Position numbers and translations under genes: made by a program | Assembly (NCBI RefSeq): GCF_027244095.1 | Contig: NC_069658.1 | Span: forward strand, 417,720,687 to 417,784,686 | Source of the DNA: Hemicordylus capensis | Taxonomy: Eukaryota; Chordata; Lepidosauria; Squamata; Cordylidae | Reading direction: 5' to 3' | DNA: 64,000 nucleotides | Shown here: positions 51,836-62,840 of the stretch, one piece after another | Numbering within the stretch: position 1 is the first letter of the stretch | Layout: each line of letters begins with the position of its first letter | Notes under the pieces: model-generated | The model's input: only the letters and a program-made list of their open reading frames with translations | Databases searched by the model: none | What the model was told of the DNA's origin: nothing

Positions 51836-53190
51836 TGCGCTTCCCAAGGCCTCGTGCTGTAGGGGTGGGTGATTTGTTCCAACCCACCCCTCACGGGCAG
51901 CCCCAAGACTTGGATTGGGCAGTGGTTTAAGGGGGCAGGGTTAGGTTGGCTGTTTCAGGCAGCTCCCTGTCCCAAACTTCCATCTGGCATTTTGCTTTTC
52001 TTCCCTCCCTTCCCTAGGGGCAGAATGGGTTTCGGCTGGTTGCCCTTTAGGGGGCTGAGTAGGAATTTTTGGCTTCCAACGCATTGGCCTTGTTGGGATT
52101 GTTTTCGCCTACTCCATTCTGTCTTTCCTAGTTGTTTGTAGATAGTTAGGTCACAGCTTGGCAGGGACAGTGCGGGCTGGGTGGTAAGTGAGTAGGGACA
52201 TAACGTCGGTGAGCACCCTTGAACAGTTAAAGGGTAGGTTGGTCAATCAGTCCCTTGTGGTTTTTGCGACTTGCCATGAAACCTGGCAGGGAGGCAGGAA
52301 CAGATAACCAGCTGACACTATTCTACCCACTAGTGGCAACAGAAAATAGCAATGTAAGTACAAAAAGCACTATACATGGATGTTATGTTTATCTTCCACA
52401 TCTGGTTCAGTGTGGAAACTCACTGTCATAAGTGCAAAAGAGCCCTCCACTTGGAAAGCCCCTGCATGTAAATACATAGATGTGGAAACAAAATGCTTAT
52501 TTAGTATTTCATTTCCCACTTTCCCCCACATGGTAAAAGTTGTTGTGTTAATTTACAGCTGTTCTATAAAAAATACAACCAGATACAATATAAGATTAAA
52601 AATTGTCCGTGTTTAAGGAAGAAAAATATTTAGTCAGTTTACTAACATACCTTGTGCCAGAAGTCATTGCAAGATGGGATATACCAGAGTTAATTAATAC
52701 CACATGCAGCATACAGAGAAGGGTTTTCAGCCATGTAGAGTGGGGTGGGAATGAGGACAAGTACACAAGTGTAAACAGGAACAAATAAAATTTTATATAA
52801 ATCAGGGAAGTAATAGAGCACAGAGTTTCACTTTCTACTCTCCTATTCTGGCAACTGGCCAGAAGGGCAACATTCTGGTTAGGGCAGTACAAGTTTGGCC
52901 AAGAGGCAACCCTAATCAGGCTCCCTGTAATGAATAAAGACGTTCACTGGAAGTGTGAGGAGGGGTGGGGAGAAATCCAACCTTCTCTTTAAGCAGGCAT
53001 CCTAAAATGCATGTATTCATGAATGGGGGAAGGGTAGATTTGGCCCTGGGGCCACTAGTTGCTAACTCCTACAGCAGAGCCACATGACATGAAGATGATC
53101 CAGTGCCCATGACTCAAACCCAGATATAGAAGAACAAATTACAGCTACACAGTAGATGGTCCCTTTTGCAGCTCAATTAATATTTTTTTT
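51836..53190. other. Intergenic, nothing recognised
   Basis: No gene or repeat family is recognised. Confidence 0.45.
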
Positions 53191-53250
53191 ATTTATATTT
53201 TTATCCTGCCTTATCCCAAATATTCTGGTCATCGTACAATATAACAAGTT
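53191..53250 (-). repeat. L2-type tail fragment
   Basis: TTTATATTTTTATCCTGCCT is the complement of a decayed LINE tail. Confidence 0.35.
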
Positions 53251-53287
53251 GTTCCGATAAGAACTAATCTGCCTACTTTCCTTTCAC

Positions 53288-54255
53288 TGTCCCTACAACG
53301 GGACTAATTTTGGTCCAAATTGGTTAGGCAGTTCACAAGTTAGTTCAGTTGCACCTCAAACATTCATGCATCTGCCATCTTGAACTGAGGTGGATGACAC
53401 CACAAACTACACCATTGAGGTGTCCCTATGTGTCACTCACTACAACTATACCAAATTTGGTTAAAATAGGTTAGGCAGTCTACAAATTGGCCCACTTGTG
53501 CCTCAAAATGTTCACGTGTCCTCCATCTTGAATAGGGGTGGATGATATCAGTACAAACTACACCATTGAGGTGTCCTTATGTGTCCTTACAGCTGTAGCA
53601 AATTTGGTTCAAATCAGTTAGGCTGTTCACAAGTTAGCCCACTTGTGCCTCAAATGTTTATGAGTCTGCCATCTTGAATTGGGATGGATAACATCATCAC
53701 AAACCACACCACTTGTTGGAAGTTAAGGACTTTGCGCTGTCTCTTGTCTCAGTGACATAGGAGGACAGACTAGTGAGTCAGAGGGCTAGAGGGTCAAAAC
53801 ATTGGTCATCCCTTCTCTACTGCTCTGACACTATCCCTTTGGAATGTAGATTGCTAATCTCAGGGACACTTCCACCTTCCTCTCTCCCTTCTCTTCCTGT
53901 TCCTTCTACCTTGCAACATGGCAAGCTCCTCTACCTGCACCATGTGTGCAGAGATGCAGAATCCATCTGCATCCAGCTAGCTAGCTAGATTAGAGATCCT
54001 AATTCCTCACTTTCCTATCTAGAATGGAGTTCTCTAATAAATACCATATATATTGATTTGAAACTATGAACTGGCTCCAAGTTACTTTACTCTCAGCATA
54101 CACGCATGCCTAACCAAATTCCGCTGTGTTGTGCCTCTGCACACTCTGCTATAATGAAAAAGGGATTCTCTTACCAAAGAGAATTCCCAACACCACTGAG
54201 GTGTCCCTACAACTGTACCCAGTTTGGTTCATATTGGTCCAGGCATTGAGAAGTT
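53288..54255. repeat. Tandem array (unit about 135-150 bp), split by a solo LTR
   Basis: Three full units and part of a fourth share TTGAGGTGTCCCTATGTGTC, AATTTGGTTCAAATCAGTTA, CACAAGTTAGCCCACTTGTG and CTGCCATCTTGAA. Units are clearly diverged. The third unit is interrupted by the LTR at 53714 and resumes after it. Confidence 0.8.
53714..54192 (+). mobile_element. Solo LTR (endogenous retrovirus or Gypsy-type fossil)
   Basis: A 479-bp unit starts TGTTGGAAG and ends TTCCCAACA, the short inverted TG...CA termini of an LTR. It is flanked on both sides by the identical 5-bp target duplication CCACT. It contains a poly(A) signal (CTAATAAATACC). No internal region is present, so it is a solo LTR left by recombination; as an LTR it looks whole. 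A 5-bp duplication fits ERV3-like or Gypsy families. Orientation is inferred from the poly(A) signal. The identical duplication suggests it is younger than the array it entered. Confidence 0.72.
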
Positions 54256-54659
54256 GATGGGGGACATGGACACACACTGGGTGATCTCATAAGCTTTCTT
54301 TCTTTAAGGAAAGTGGGTTAAAAGTAAGATCACAAAGGAAAATAAATTTATAGTATTGCCATTTGCTTTACATTTTTACAAAGTTTAGATACAAGACAAA
54401 ATGCCCTGTAGGAATAAGCCAACACTATCCTCAGAGTACTTGTTCCCCAAATATACCCCCAGGGCCCCTTTTATTCAAAAAGCTAAACATCCCTCTCTTC
54501 CTCTCTCTCAGAATATTCCACCCTTCTCTGAGGGTGAAATATTCACTTTTCACTTTTCTCTGAGTCTGCATAGGTGGAGCCTTGCCCTCACTTTCTAAAT
54601 CAACCTTTAAAACAATAAGTTGTTTTAACTGTGGGATAACTCTCCCCGCCCTGCCCCTG

Positions 54660-54900
54660 CCTTTGAGGCTGGAGGTGTCCTGTAGCCCTCCGACTAGTAG
54701 CCGATGACAGATCTCTCCTCCATGACATTATTCAAACCCCTCTTAAAGCCATCCAGGTTGTTGGCTGTCACCACATCTTGTGGCACAGAATTCCACAAGT
54801 TGATTATGCGTTGTGTGAAAAAGTACATTTGAAAAATGAGTTCCCTACTAATGGGTTGTATTAACGTCCCTTTCAGTCTCAATTTAGCCATTGGGAATCA
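54660..54900 (-). repeat. CR1 LINE fragment
   Basis: On the - strand the blocks TTCTTTTTCACACAACGCAT-like, NLWNSVPQDVVTANNLDGFK and RGLNNVMEERS belong to the end of CR1 ORF2. They correspond to 49560-49720. Confidence 0.8.
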
Positions 54901-55740
54901 GATTGCTTAACTGTACAATGCAATTCTTTTTTATTTTAATCATATTTTGTATTATTTGCAAATTTTGCTTTTCTGAAAGTCTATTTAAGCATTATTACAT
55001 CGACACACTTTATATTCTTTTAAATTAACAAAGGCAAAATAATGCCACATAGCAGTTCTGAAGAGGTAGAAACCTGCATTTTGTATTACAATGACATTTT
55101 AGTTATTAGTTTCAATTTGTCATCTGAAAATAGTGCCGCAGTCGCAAGCAAAGAGGGGGGAAACTGGCAGAAGAGCTTGTGTTAACAATGGCAGCATAAT
55201 GATCTCCGCAGTTTGGTTGAGACAATTATGCCGTCGCTCGAAGGAAAACGTTGGCTGAATGTATCTGACCTGACCTCATTTTGGAGTCAAAAGCTACATG
55301 CAAATAGTCTTTTAAAAGGTCTGATTGTGGGCACAATATAGGGAGCTGGAATGCCAAAACTCCTCTTTTGTTTAAAATCAGTCAGGGAAGGAGAAAGGAA
55401 AGGATGTTGGGAGGATGCTGACACCATGATGAAGTGACCCCCTGGGAGGATTCATTCAGCCCCAACATCTTCCACACCCCAAACCAGCCCATCTGCTGCC
55501 ATCAGAAGGCATTGAGGCACTTGATCTCTGAACTTCTTTTCCACCACCAGCAATCCCACAGCCCCATTTGTCCACAGACAGCCATGTATGTGCTAAATGG
55601 TTCATCATAGGGGGCTTTCCCAACTCAAACCCAGGTAGATGAAAAGGGTGAATGGATTATCCCACTTGGAAACACTCGATTTGCAAACGTTGGGTCTTCA
55701 GTGCCGGTTTTCATAAGCATGTGAAAGCACAATTATTTGG
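54901..55740. other. Intergenic, contains a candidate conserved element
   Basis: Repeat-free AT-rich sequence at about 55080-55345 has an octamer ATGCAAAT (55298) and TTAGTTATTAG-type motifs. No coding exon is seen. Confidence 0.4.
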
Positions 55741-55800
55741 AATATTTTATATATCACTTTTCAACCAAAAAAAGTTCTTAAAGCATTGACTTATATACTG
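55741..55800 (-). repeat. LINE tail scrap (38408 family)
   Basis: TTTTATATATCACTTTTCAACC then AAGTTCTTAAAGCA follows the wording of 38418-38450. Confidence 0.45.
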
Positions 55801-55922
55801 CGCAGCCATCCGCTGATGGAAGCAGTCACAACGGGAGTTGGGCAGAGCTGCTCTCTCACAACATGACATTTGGATGGAGCCCCCTGTGGCATTGCCAGGC
55901 GCACCAATATAGTTCAGGGTGG

Positions 55923-56145
55923 ATAGCAATAGCAATAGCACTTACATTTATATACCGCTTTATAGCCGGAGCTCTCTAAGCGGTTTACAATGATTTAGCA
56001 TATTGCCCCCAACATTCTGGGTACTCATTTTACCGACCTCGGAAGGATGGAAGGCTGAGTCAACCTTGAGCCCCTGGTCAGGATCGAACTTGTAACCTTC
56101 TGGTTACAGGGCGGCAGTTTTACCACTGCGCCACCAGGGGCTCAG
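55923..56145 (-). repeat. Full-length tRNA-derived SINE, second family
   Basis: On the - strand: a head GAGCCCCTGGTGGCGCAGTG with B box CAAGTTCGATCCTGACC, middle GACTCAGCCTTCCATCCTTC, and an L2-like tail GTAAACCGCTTAGAGAGC ending in (GCTATT)n. Box A (TGGCGCAGTGG) and box B are well kept. Confidence 0.85.
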
Positions 56146-56239
56146 ATGTATGCCACCTGCTTCCATCGGCAGGTCACTGTGCAATATGTAGGCGAATTTA
56201 TATAGCATATGTTTTTCAGACTAAGGGGCCAGCCAATTA

Positions 56240-56335
56240 TTGTGCATTGTTTTAATTAGACTGTAAACAGCTTTGGGATTATTTTAATGAAAAGCAGTAT
56301 GGAAAATGTAATTAATTTTTCAATAAAAATTAACA
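56240..56335 (+). repeat. L2-type LINE tail
   Basis: TGTAAACAGCTTTGGGATTA then TTTTAATGAAAAGCAGTATG is the common L2-type tail. Confidence 0.65.
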
Positions 56336-56694
56336 TACTGGCCCCATATTACTCTATCTGGGTGTGTCTGGGGCTGCTGCTGAACTTATAGGTAGGAGAC
56401 TGACACCCCGACATAGAGGCTGTCTATGCCATTACTATGCTTTGTTCAGTCACAGCAGGCCTTTCCTGAGCAGTCACGATAATACAAATTGCAGTAGCTC
56501 CAGTTACAACCATATGTGGGGATGCTGGCTTATATGAGGGAGCTCTAAGACTGAACACCATTGAGTTTTCATACTTGACTGTGTTGTATAGCTACCGTAT
56601 AAAGAACAGTTCATTTTTTGTGGCTTTTAGTCCTTGTTTAGATCCTGAAAAATAATCTAGGCCTGGAGTTTGTATAAATTATCTAGAGCAGGTC

Positions 56695-57010
56695 TACTTA
56701 GGAGTGCAATGGATTCTCTGCCACAAGATGTTGTGACAGCCAACAACCTGGATGGCTTTAAGAGGGGTTTGGATAACTGCATGGAGGAGAGGTCTATCAA
56801 CGGCTACTAGTCGGAGGGCTATAGGCCACCTCCAGCCTCAAAGGTAGGATGCCTCTGAGTACCAGTTGCAGGGGAGTAATAGCAGGAGAGAGGGCATGCC
56901 CTCAACTCCTGCCTGTAGGCTTCCAGAGGCATCTGATGGGCTACTGTGTGAAACAGGATGCTGGACTAGATGGGCTTTGGGTCTGATCCAGCAGGGCTGT
57001 TCTTATTCCT
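56695..57010 (+). repeat. CR1 LINE 3' end
   Basis: Coding end CAACAACCTGGATGGCTTTA then GGCTACTAGTCGGAGGGCTA, UTR GAGAGGGCATGCCCTCAACT, and 3' end TGATCCAGCAGGGCTGTTCT followed by TATT, the usual CR1 terminal repeat area. Confidence 0.85.
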
Positions 57011-57364
57011 TGCACATAAGTCTCCTTCTTGAAGGAGATGATAAGTCTTTCAATATGTATCCACATGTTAGGCAATATTCACATATTGGGCAGCTGGCTA
57101 ACAAAGTGATGGGTTGAGACCTGCCCTCTTGGGGAACACAAGGGAAAGACTCAATCCCATTCTTATTCTTTCCACACTTTCTCTGCATCTCTCCCTACTT
57201 TTTTCCCACTTTGTCTCGCTTGCTGTTTCTTCTCTGGATTTTTTCAGAGCTTTATCTGAAACAACCAACCACTGCAGCATGGAAGAAGACTGATGCCATC
57301 CCCACTGAATAGTAAATAAATATCACACATGGAGACTTGATTCTGAACCTTCCAGGGTAGCTAA
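57011..57364. other. Intergenic, nothing recognised
   Basis: No recognisable feature. Confidence 0.4.
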
Positions 57365-59250
57365 GATTATATTTATTTATCTAACGTTTGTATACCGCCG
57401 AAAACTTACGGCTGTGGGTGGTTCACAGTAAAACAATATAAATTACAACAGAATAAAAAGATCAAAATATTAAAACAATTTAAAATTTTAGAACAATGCT
57501 AAAAACTATTAAAACAGTATTTAATTAAAAGCCTGGGTGAACAGATGAGTTTTAAGGGCTTTAAAAAAGTTGTCAGAGATAGGAAGGCTCTTATTCCAGC
57601 AGGGAGCACATTCCAAAGCTTCGGGGCAACAATGGAGAAGGCTTGTCCCTGAGTAGCTACCAGATGTGTCAGTGGCAACTGCAGACAAACCTCTCCTGAT
57701 GATCTCAATGGGCAGTGGGGTTCATGGCAAAAACGATGTTCTTTTAACTACCCAGGGCCTAAGCTGTTTAAGGCTCTATAGCTTATAACCAGCACCTTGT
57801 ATTTTGCCTGGAAACTTGTCAGCCACTGCATTCTGGACCAATTGCAGTTTCTGGACTATGTACAAAGGCAGTCCCACCTAGAACGAATTGCTGTAGTCAA
57901 GTCTGGAGGTTACCAGCATATGTACCATTGTTTTGAAGTTGTTTGTCTCAAGAAATGGATGCAGCTGGCATATGATCTGAAGTCAATAGAAGGAACTTCT
58001 GACCATCACCTCAGCCTGGGATACCAAGGAGAGGTTTGGATCCAGAAGCATCCCCAGACTGTGTACCTGTTCCTTTAGGGGAAATGTGACCCCATCCAGA
58101 ACAGGCAGATCTAACCCATATCCTGAGCTCCAACCCAACACAGTAAGTACCTCCGTCTTATCTGCATTCAGTCTCAGTGTGTTATCCCTCATCCAGCCTA
58201 TCACCACCTCCAGGCAGGCATTTAGGGAGGTTATGTCTTCTCCCAATAGTGTCGACCTGGAGAAACAGATTTGAGTGTCATCAGCATACCAATAGCACCC
58301 TGCACCAAATCTCCTGATGATCTCTTCCAGCCATTTCATGTAGATGTTAAACAACATTGGAGAAAATATGGAGAAGGGGAACATATAAGCCCTCTAACAA
58401 CCCTGAACAACTCTGCCAGATGTGATCTTGCAGATGAAATATGGGCAGAAAAGAATCACTTCTTTGCCACACGTATCACCTGAGCATAGATCTTCAAATG
58501 CACTCTATATTGCAATCTGTTGGATTCGAGTAGTCTTCCTCCACTTGCACTCGTCTACCTCGCCACTTCAGGCCCTGTAGTTCTTCTGTATACCAAAGGG
58601 CCAGTTTCGCAGTGGGTCAGAGAGGATGCTTAGGAGCTATCATGTCTACCACCCTGGTGAGTTTGCTGTTCCACAGTACCACCAGCAGAGCCAACACTAA
58701 ATCCCTCAAAGGCTTCTTGAAACCCTATTGAATTCAATAACTGCCTCAGGCAGACCATCCTAATAGGCCCCTCCCCCTGTGAAGGTGAGATTTGATCGTG
58801 AGTCCAACCTTAACCAGATGGTGGTCCATCCATGACAACGGGGAAATCATAGGAGTCTCCACACACAGAACACTACCCTGAGCAGAGTGAAAGACCAAAC
58901 TGAGTGTGTGACTAGCAATGTGTGTAAATCCTGTGACCACTTGGGATAGGCCCATAGTTGTCATGGCCACTATGAACTCCTGAGTCGCCCCAGACAGATT
59001 GGTCCCGAAGTAAACATTGCAGTCCCCCATCAACACAAGCCTGGGCGCTCCAATGCCAAGCCTGAGACCAAGTCAATCAGCTCAGTTAGCGACTCTGTTG
59101 GGCAGCAGGGTGATTGGTATACCAACGGAAGTCCCAGTCTATCCCTGGTTCCTAAGTTTAAGTATACACATTTAATATGGTCAGACACTTTGACAGGGAT
59201 CCTGGTAAAGGAGATGCTATTCTTATGGACCAAAGCCACTCAACCTCCCT
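57365..59250 (-). mobile_element. L2-type LINE, long 5'-truncated copy
   Basis: Read on the - strand. Endonuclease remnants: VSDHIKCVYLNLGTRDRLGL, MLMGDCNVYFGTNLSG, MDHHLVKVGLTIKSHL. Reverse transcriptase: FNIYMKWLEEIIRRFGAGCY with the YADD box in YWYADDTQICFS, then MRDNTLRLNADKTEVL. C-terminal: AFSIVAPKLWNVLPAGI. A 3' UTR with AGGCGGTATACAAACG-like tail ends near 57365. Domains appear in the expected order, but several frame changes and a gap between endonuclease and reverse transcriptase make it inactive. Confidence 0.85.
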
Positions 59251-59940
59251 ACCACAGTCACAGAATACTGGAAATCAAGTTGGTTTCCCCTTCAAAGGGC
59301 AACTTTAAACTATAACTTGCTGCCTTGGATGTGTTTTCAAAACAATGTTTTGTCTGAACTGGAAAGTAACTATCTGAAACAGAGGGGGCAAGCACATTTC
59401 TGATCCTTCTGATAATGATTAAGACGATTGTGACATGGCACACAGATCATTCCAGTGTTAGAACATTGCTCCTTTGTAGTAGATGTAAGGCGGCTTCTCA
59501 CATTTGCCCATATTTTCAAAGTTGGCAGGAGAGGAATGAGAGGTCCCATGACACATGTGCTTCCATGCACGGTGCTTTCAAACCCACCCAAATCTTGTTG
59601 GCAACTGGCCAACCAGGCATGTTATTGCCTTGGTCAAGCCGACTTCAAGCCTTGGCTACAGATCTTGGGTTGAAGTTGGTAATGTGTCAGGTTGCCAAAT
59701 GGACCCGGGTGGGCTTGGAGGATCTATTTCAGGGGAGTGCATGAGCCTCCAGTTGTCATGAAGAACCTCCAGTTCCTCTCCTACTAACTTGGAGAGTACT
59801 TATGTGTGATTGTGAGAAGCCACCCATTGTATTATTTCCTGCTAAATGAGCAAGGAGGCACCTTTTAAAATGATTCTCCTTACATTTAGCAAGAGAAGAT
59901 TGTTTTTTTGGTGGCTGTTGCTGATGTCTACCTTAAAAAA
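59251..59940. other. Intergenic, nothing recognised
   Basis: Short open frames on both strands overlap and show no family motif. Confidence 0.4.
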
Positions 59941-60055
59941 AAGAAGAAAGATTGTGAGCCCGTATGGGACAGAAAATTTTATTCTTATTTTTTCCTACAT
60001 AAACCACTTTGAGCTTTTGTTGAAAAGCAGTGTATAAATATCAATAATCAAACTG
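59940..60055 (+). repeat. LINE tail fragment
   Basis: ATTGTGAGCCCGTATGGGAC and AAACCACTTTGAGCTTTTGT with AAAAGCAGTGTATAAATATC are an L2-type tail. Confidence 0.65.
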
Positions 60056-60199
60056 TTCAGTGGTGGATTGAAGAACTATTTTCAGTTTAGTGAATTATTA
60101 AAGTTCATGACCTTTGTAGTAAACAAATGTTTTAAGTCTTCTCTTCTTGTGACAGATTTTGGAAGGGCAGCCAATATTGGTTTGTTACAGCAAACACAA

Positions 60200-60290
60200 A
60201 TAATCTTGCGACACTTTAAGAGGACAACAGATTTATTAGGGCATAACTTTTTGTGGACTCAAGTCTGTCAGCAGCCACAGGACTCATGTC
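60200..60290 (+). repeat. Interspersed repeat, family shared with 14885
   Basis: GCGACACTTTAAGAGGACAA and GCATAACTTTTTGTGGACTC recur in the element at 14885-15065. Confidence 0.4.
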
Positions 60291-60767
60291 ATTCTTCTGG
60301 GGCCTATTAATATTTGTTTTTAATTTGTTTCACTTTTTACTGAAAGACAAAGTAAGGGGGAAAAAAAAGATACGAACATTAGGTGCCAAGCTTATTTTAT
60401 TACAGCTTATGGAAACAGACATTCAATTTGGTCTCTCACCAAAAGCACAAACATGGATTCAAATCCACAGACATTTTCTTCAATCTAAATGTACACAAAG
60501 AAAAACAGTGCCTGAGTGCAACATTCGGAAACTCAATTACAAGTCTCAAAAGTATGAAAATAGGGTGGGGTTTTTTTGTTTTTGTTTTTTAAAGAGTAGT
60601 TTAAAAAAAAAGTAGTAAACATTCTTTAAAAGGTTTCCTTCCAGGACGTTTTCACTACAAAGTTTTGAAAGAAAGTAGGGGGTAAAAAGAAAAGACATAA
60701 AAACTGAAGTCAGTGGAGCAATTCTTAAGTCTTATTGTGACTGCTGTTGGATTTGAAGTTGTGCTAA

Positions 60768-60815
60768 TTAATCAATCGATAACTTTATTTTGGTCATAGA
60801 CCAGCAACAACAGTA
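60768..60815 (-). repeat. LINE 3' end fragment
   Basis: ATTAATCAATCGATAACTTT followed by ATTTTGGTCATAGACC is the reverse of the tail at 45181. Confidence 0.5.
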
Positions 60816-62769
60816 CAAATGCAGTACCTAATTAAAATTCTGTTTACATTTGTTACTCTGAAGTATAATACTTAGCATTTACTGTATTTATTGAAACAGA
60901 AGACAATTCTGAATTTAAAACGACCCACTTAAAAAAAAGAGATTAAATATAGGTTATACCTGTATCTACCTGAAAGGAGGAGGAATCTGAATTGAAGACA
61001 TCCCGGTCCCCCCCAGCAAATTTCTAACATCACAGAACTTGGGGGGGGGAAAACCCAAGTCCTAGATCTAGGTACATACAGTGTATATTTCTGGCATTTC
61101 TCAAAGTGGCACCCTAGGAAAACTAAGTGCTGACCAGGGGTTATGTTGTTCCACATGTACAACTGCTGAATATTTAAAAGCAGGCAGGCAAAGGGTATGG
61201 ATTCAAGTAGCCAATGATTTATAGCAAACAAAGGATGTTTTCTAATGGGAGAGTGACTGGTTGCAGGGCAGGGAACAAGAAGCACTGCCACATGGTCAAA
61301 CCTTTTAATGGAAAGTAGCTTCCAGAAGTCAATAGCAGAGGGCACAATGAGAAATGTGAACAAAAGATACAGAATAGAGCCACTTGATATCAAGACACAG
61401 CTGCCCTTTCCTTACTAGGAAAATACACAAAACTATAGCAGTAGCCTCAGAATGTTAACTATAGCACACAGGAGGAGAAAGCGTACTTAAACTTTTGAAG
61501 GACAGAACTAAACTACAGCTAGGAGCTACCAGAGAGGGGGAGTTTTATGCACAAGACTTGTCATCTAACATCAGCTGAGGATGGCGCCCCAGGTCCTCCA
61601 ATTCTGTGTGTTCAAGAACCCAACTGACAAGATATTTCTATTGTGCGAAACTGGGCAGGGCAGATCCCAAAATGGAACTATGGAAGTGGGAAGGCATGGG
61701 AGTGGGAAGGTTTTTAAATGGCTTAACAAGATTCTGACATGGCTTCCAATCATCATTTTTTTAAAAAGGAAGAGAACACTCAATTCAAGTGGGGCACAAA
61801 GGCAGGTCCTGAGCCACTTGCATTGACAGGGGAAAAAGAAAAAGATTTCCCCACTGCAATTAAACCAGAAACAAAAAGATTCATATTGAGTTCGAAGCAC
61901 AATGGGTTGTGTGGGATTAGATGCCTGGCACGTCTAATGACTGGGATCGTGTGGACTTCATGGATACACCAACTATGTGAGGTAATCTCACTAAAACTAA
62001 GAAACTAGCAGTGACCTCTACATAACCCCAGCAGGGCCAAGAACCTAGTGGTGAGCCACATGTTCCTGGAGGGAATTGTTCCCTGTCTACTGATCCTCTG
62101 CAAAGATGTCTTCCGGTACGCAAGTAACCATCTTAAATTTAAGATTACCCACCATATTTTGCTGATACAGTAACAACTGAATGAAGCTCATGAGGGGGCT
62201 GTATCTGGGGCATACAGAGTCACATATGGCATACCCTCAAGTTTCAGAGCATGTCAGCATGGAGGCAGGGCTTGTGGGTGTGCTGATGGAGGATGCTGTA
62301 TGTGAGTTCAGCATTCCCAGATTACCTGATCAAACAGGTTATAGAGTCTACCACCTTCTCAGAATGCTTCTAACCAGATCGGACTATAGCACTTAAGTTT
62401 AGAAGCAAAAGTAAGATTCAGAATAAAATAGCATCTCGCCTAGCCCTTCCCTGATATGTTAACTTCCCTCATACAGGGAGCTTTTGATATAGGAGCCTTT
62501 TCAAATGCATTCGGAGCCATCTGTATTTCATGCCTCCCTACAATTTGAATTGGCTCTTGCAGAACAGCAACAGAACTCCTCATACACGACAGTAAGGTAA
62601 TGCGGGACAGTCATGGGAGAGTAAACCTTTCCCATTATTCCAGTATTTCTGAGAACACAAAGCGTCTGCCCTTGCTTCCAGTTCTGCACTGTAAATGAAC
62701 ACTTGGGGCCAAACTAGATGAAACTTTAACACAAACTTTTGAATTCTTTGCCATTCTTTTCATTTTCTT

Positions 62770-62840
62770 AAAAAAAAAACACAACACATTTATATCCCGC
62801 TTTTTCTCCAAGGAGCTCAGGGCGGTGTACATGGTTATGT
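62770..62840 (-). repeat. CORE-SINE/L2 tail fragment
   Basis: ACATTTATATCCCGCTTTTT and AAGGAGCTCAGGGCGGTGTA are the complement of the common tail. Confidence 0.65.

Noticed and set aside
53288-54255. Tandem array as a pair of LTRs of one element
   Set aside because: The units lack TG...CA ends and continue across the real LTR insertion; only 53714-54192 has LTR termini and a target duplication.
55923-56145. True tRNA genes at this and other tRNA-like heads (35672, 47488)
   Set aside because: Each is followed by a SINE body and LINE-like tail and cannot complete a cloverleaf.
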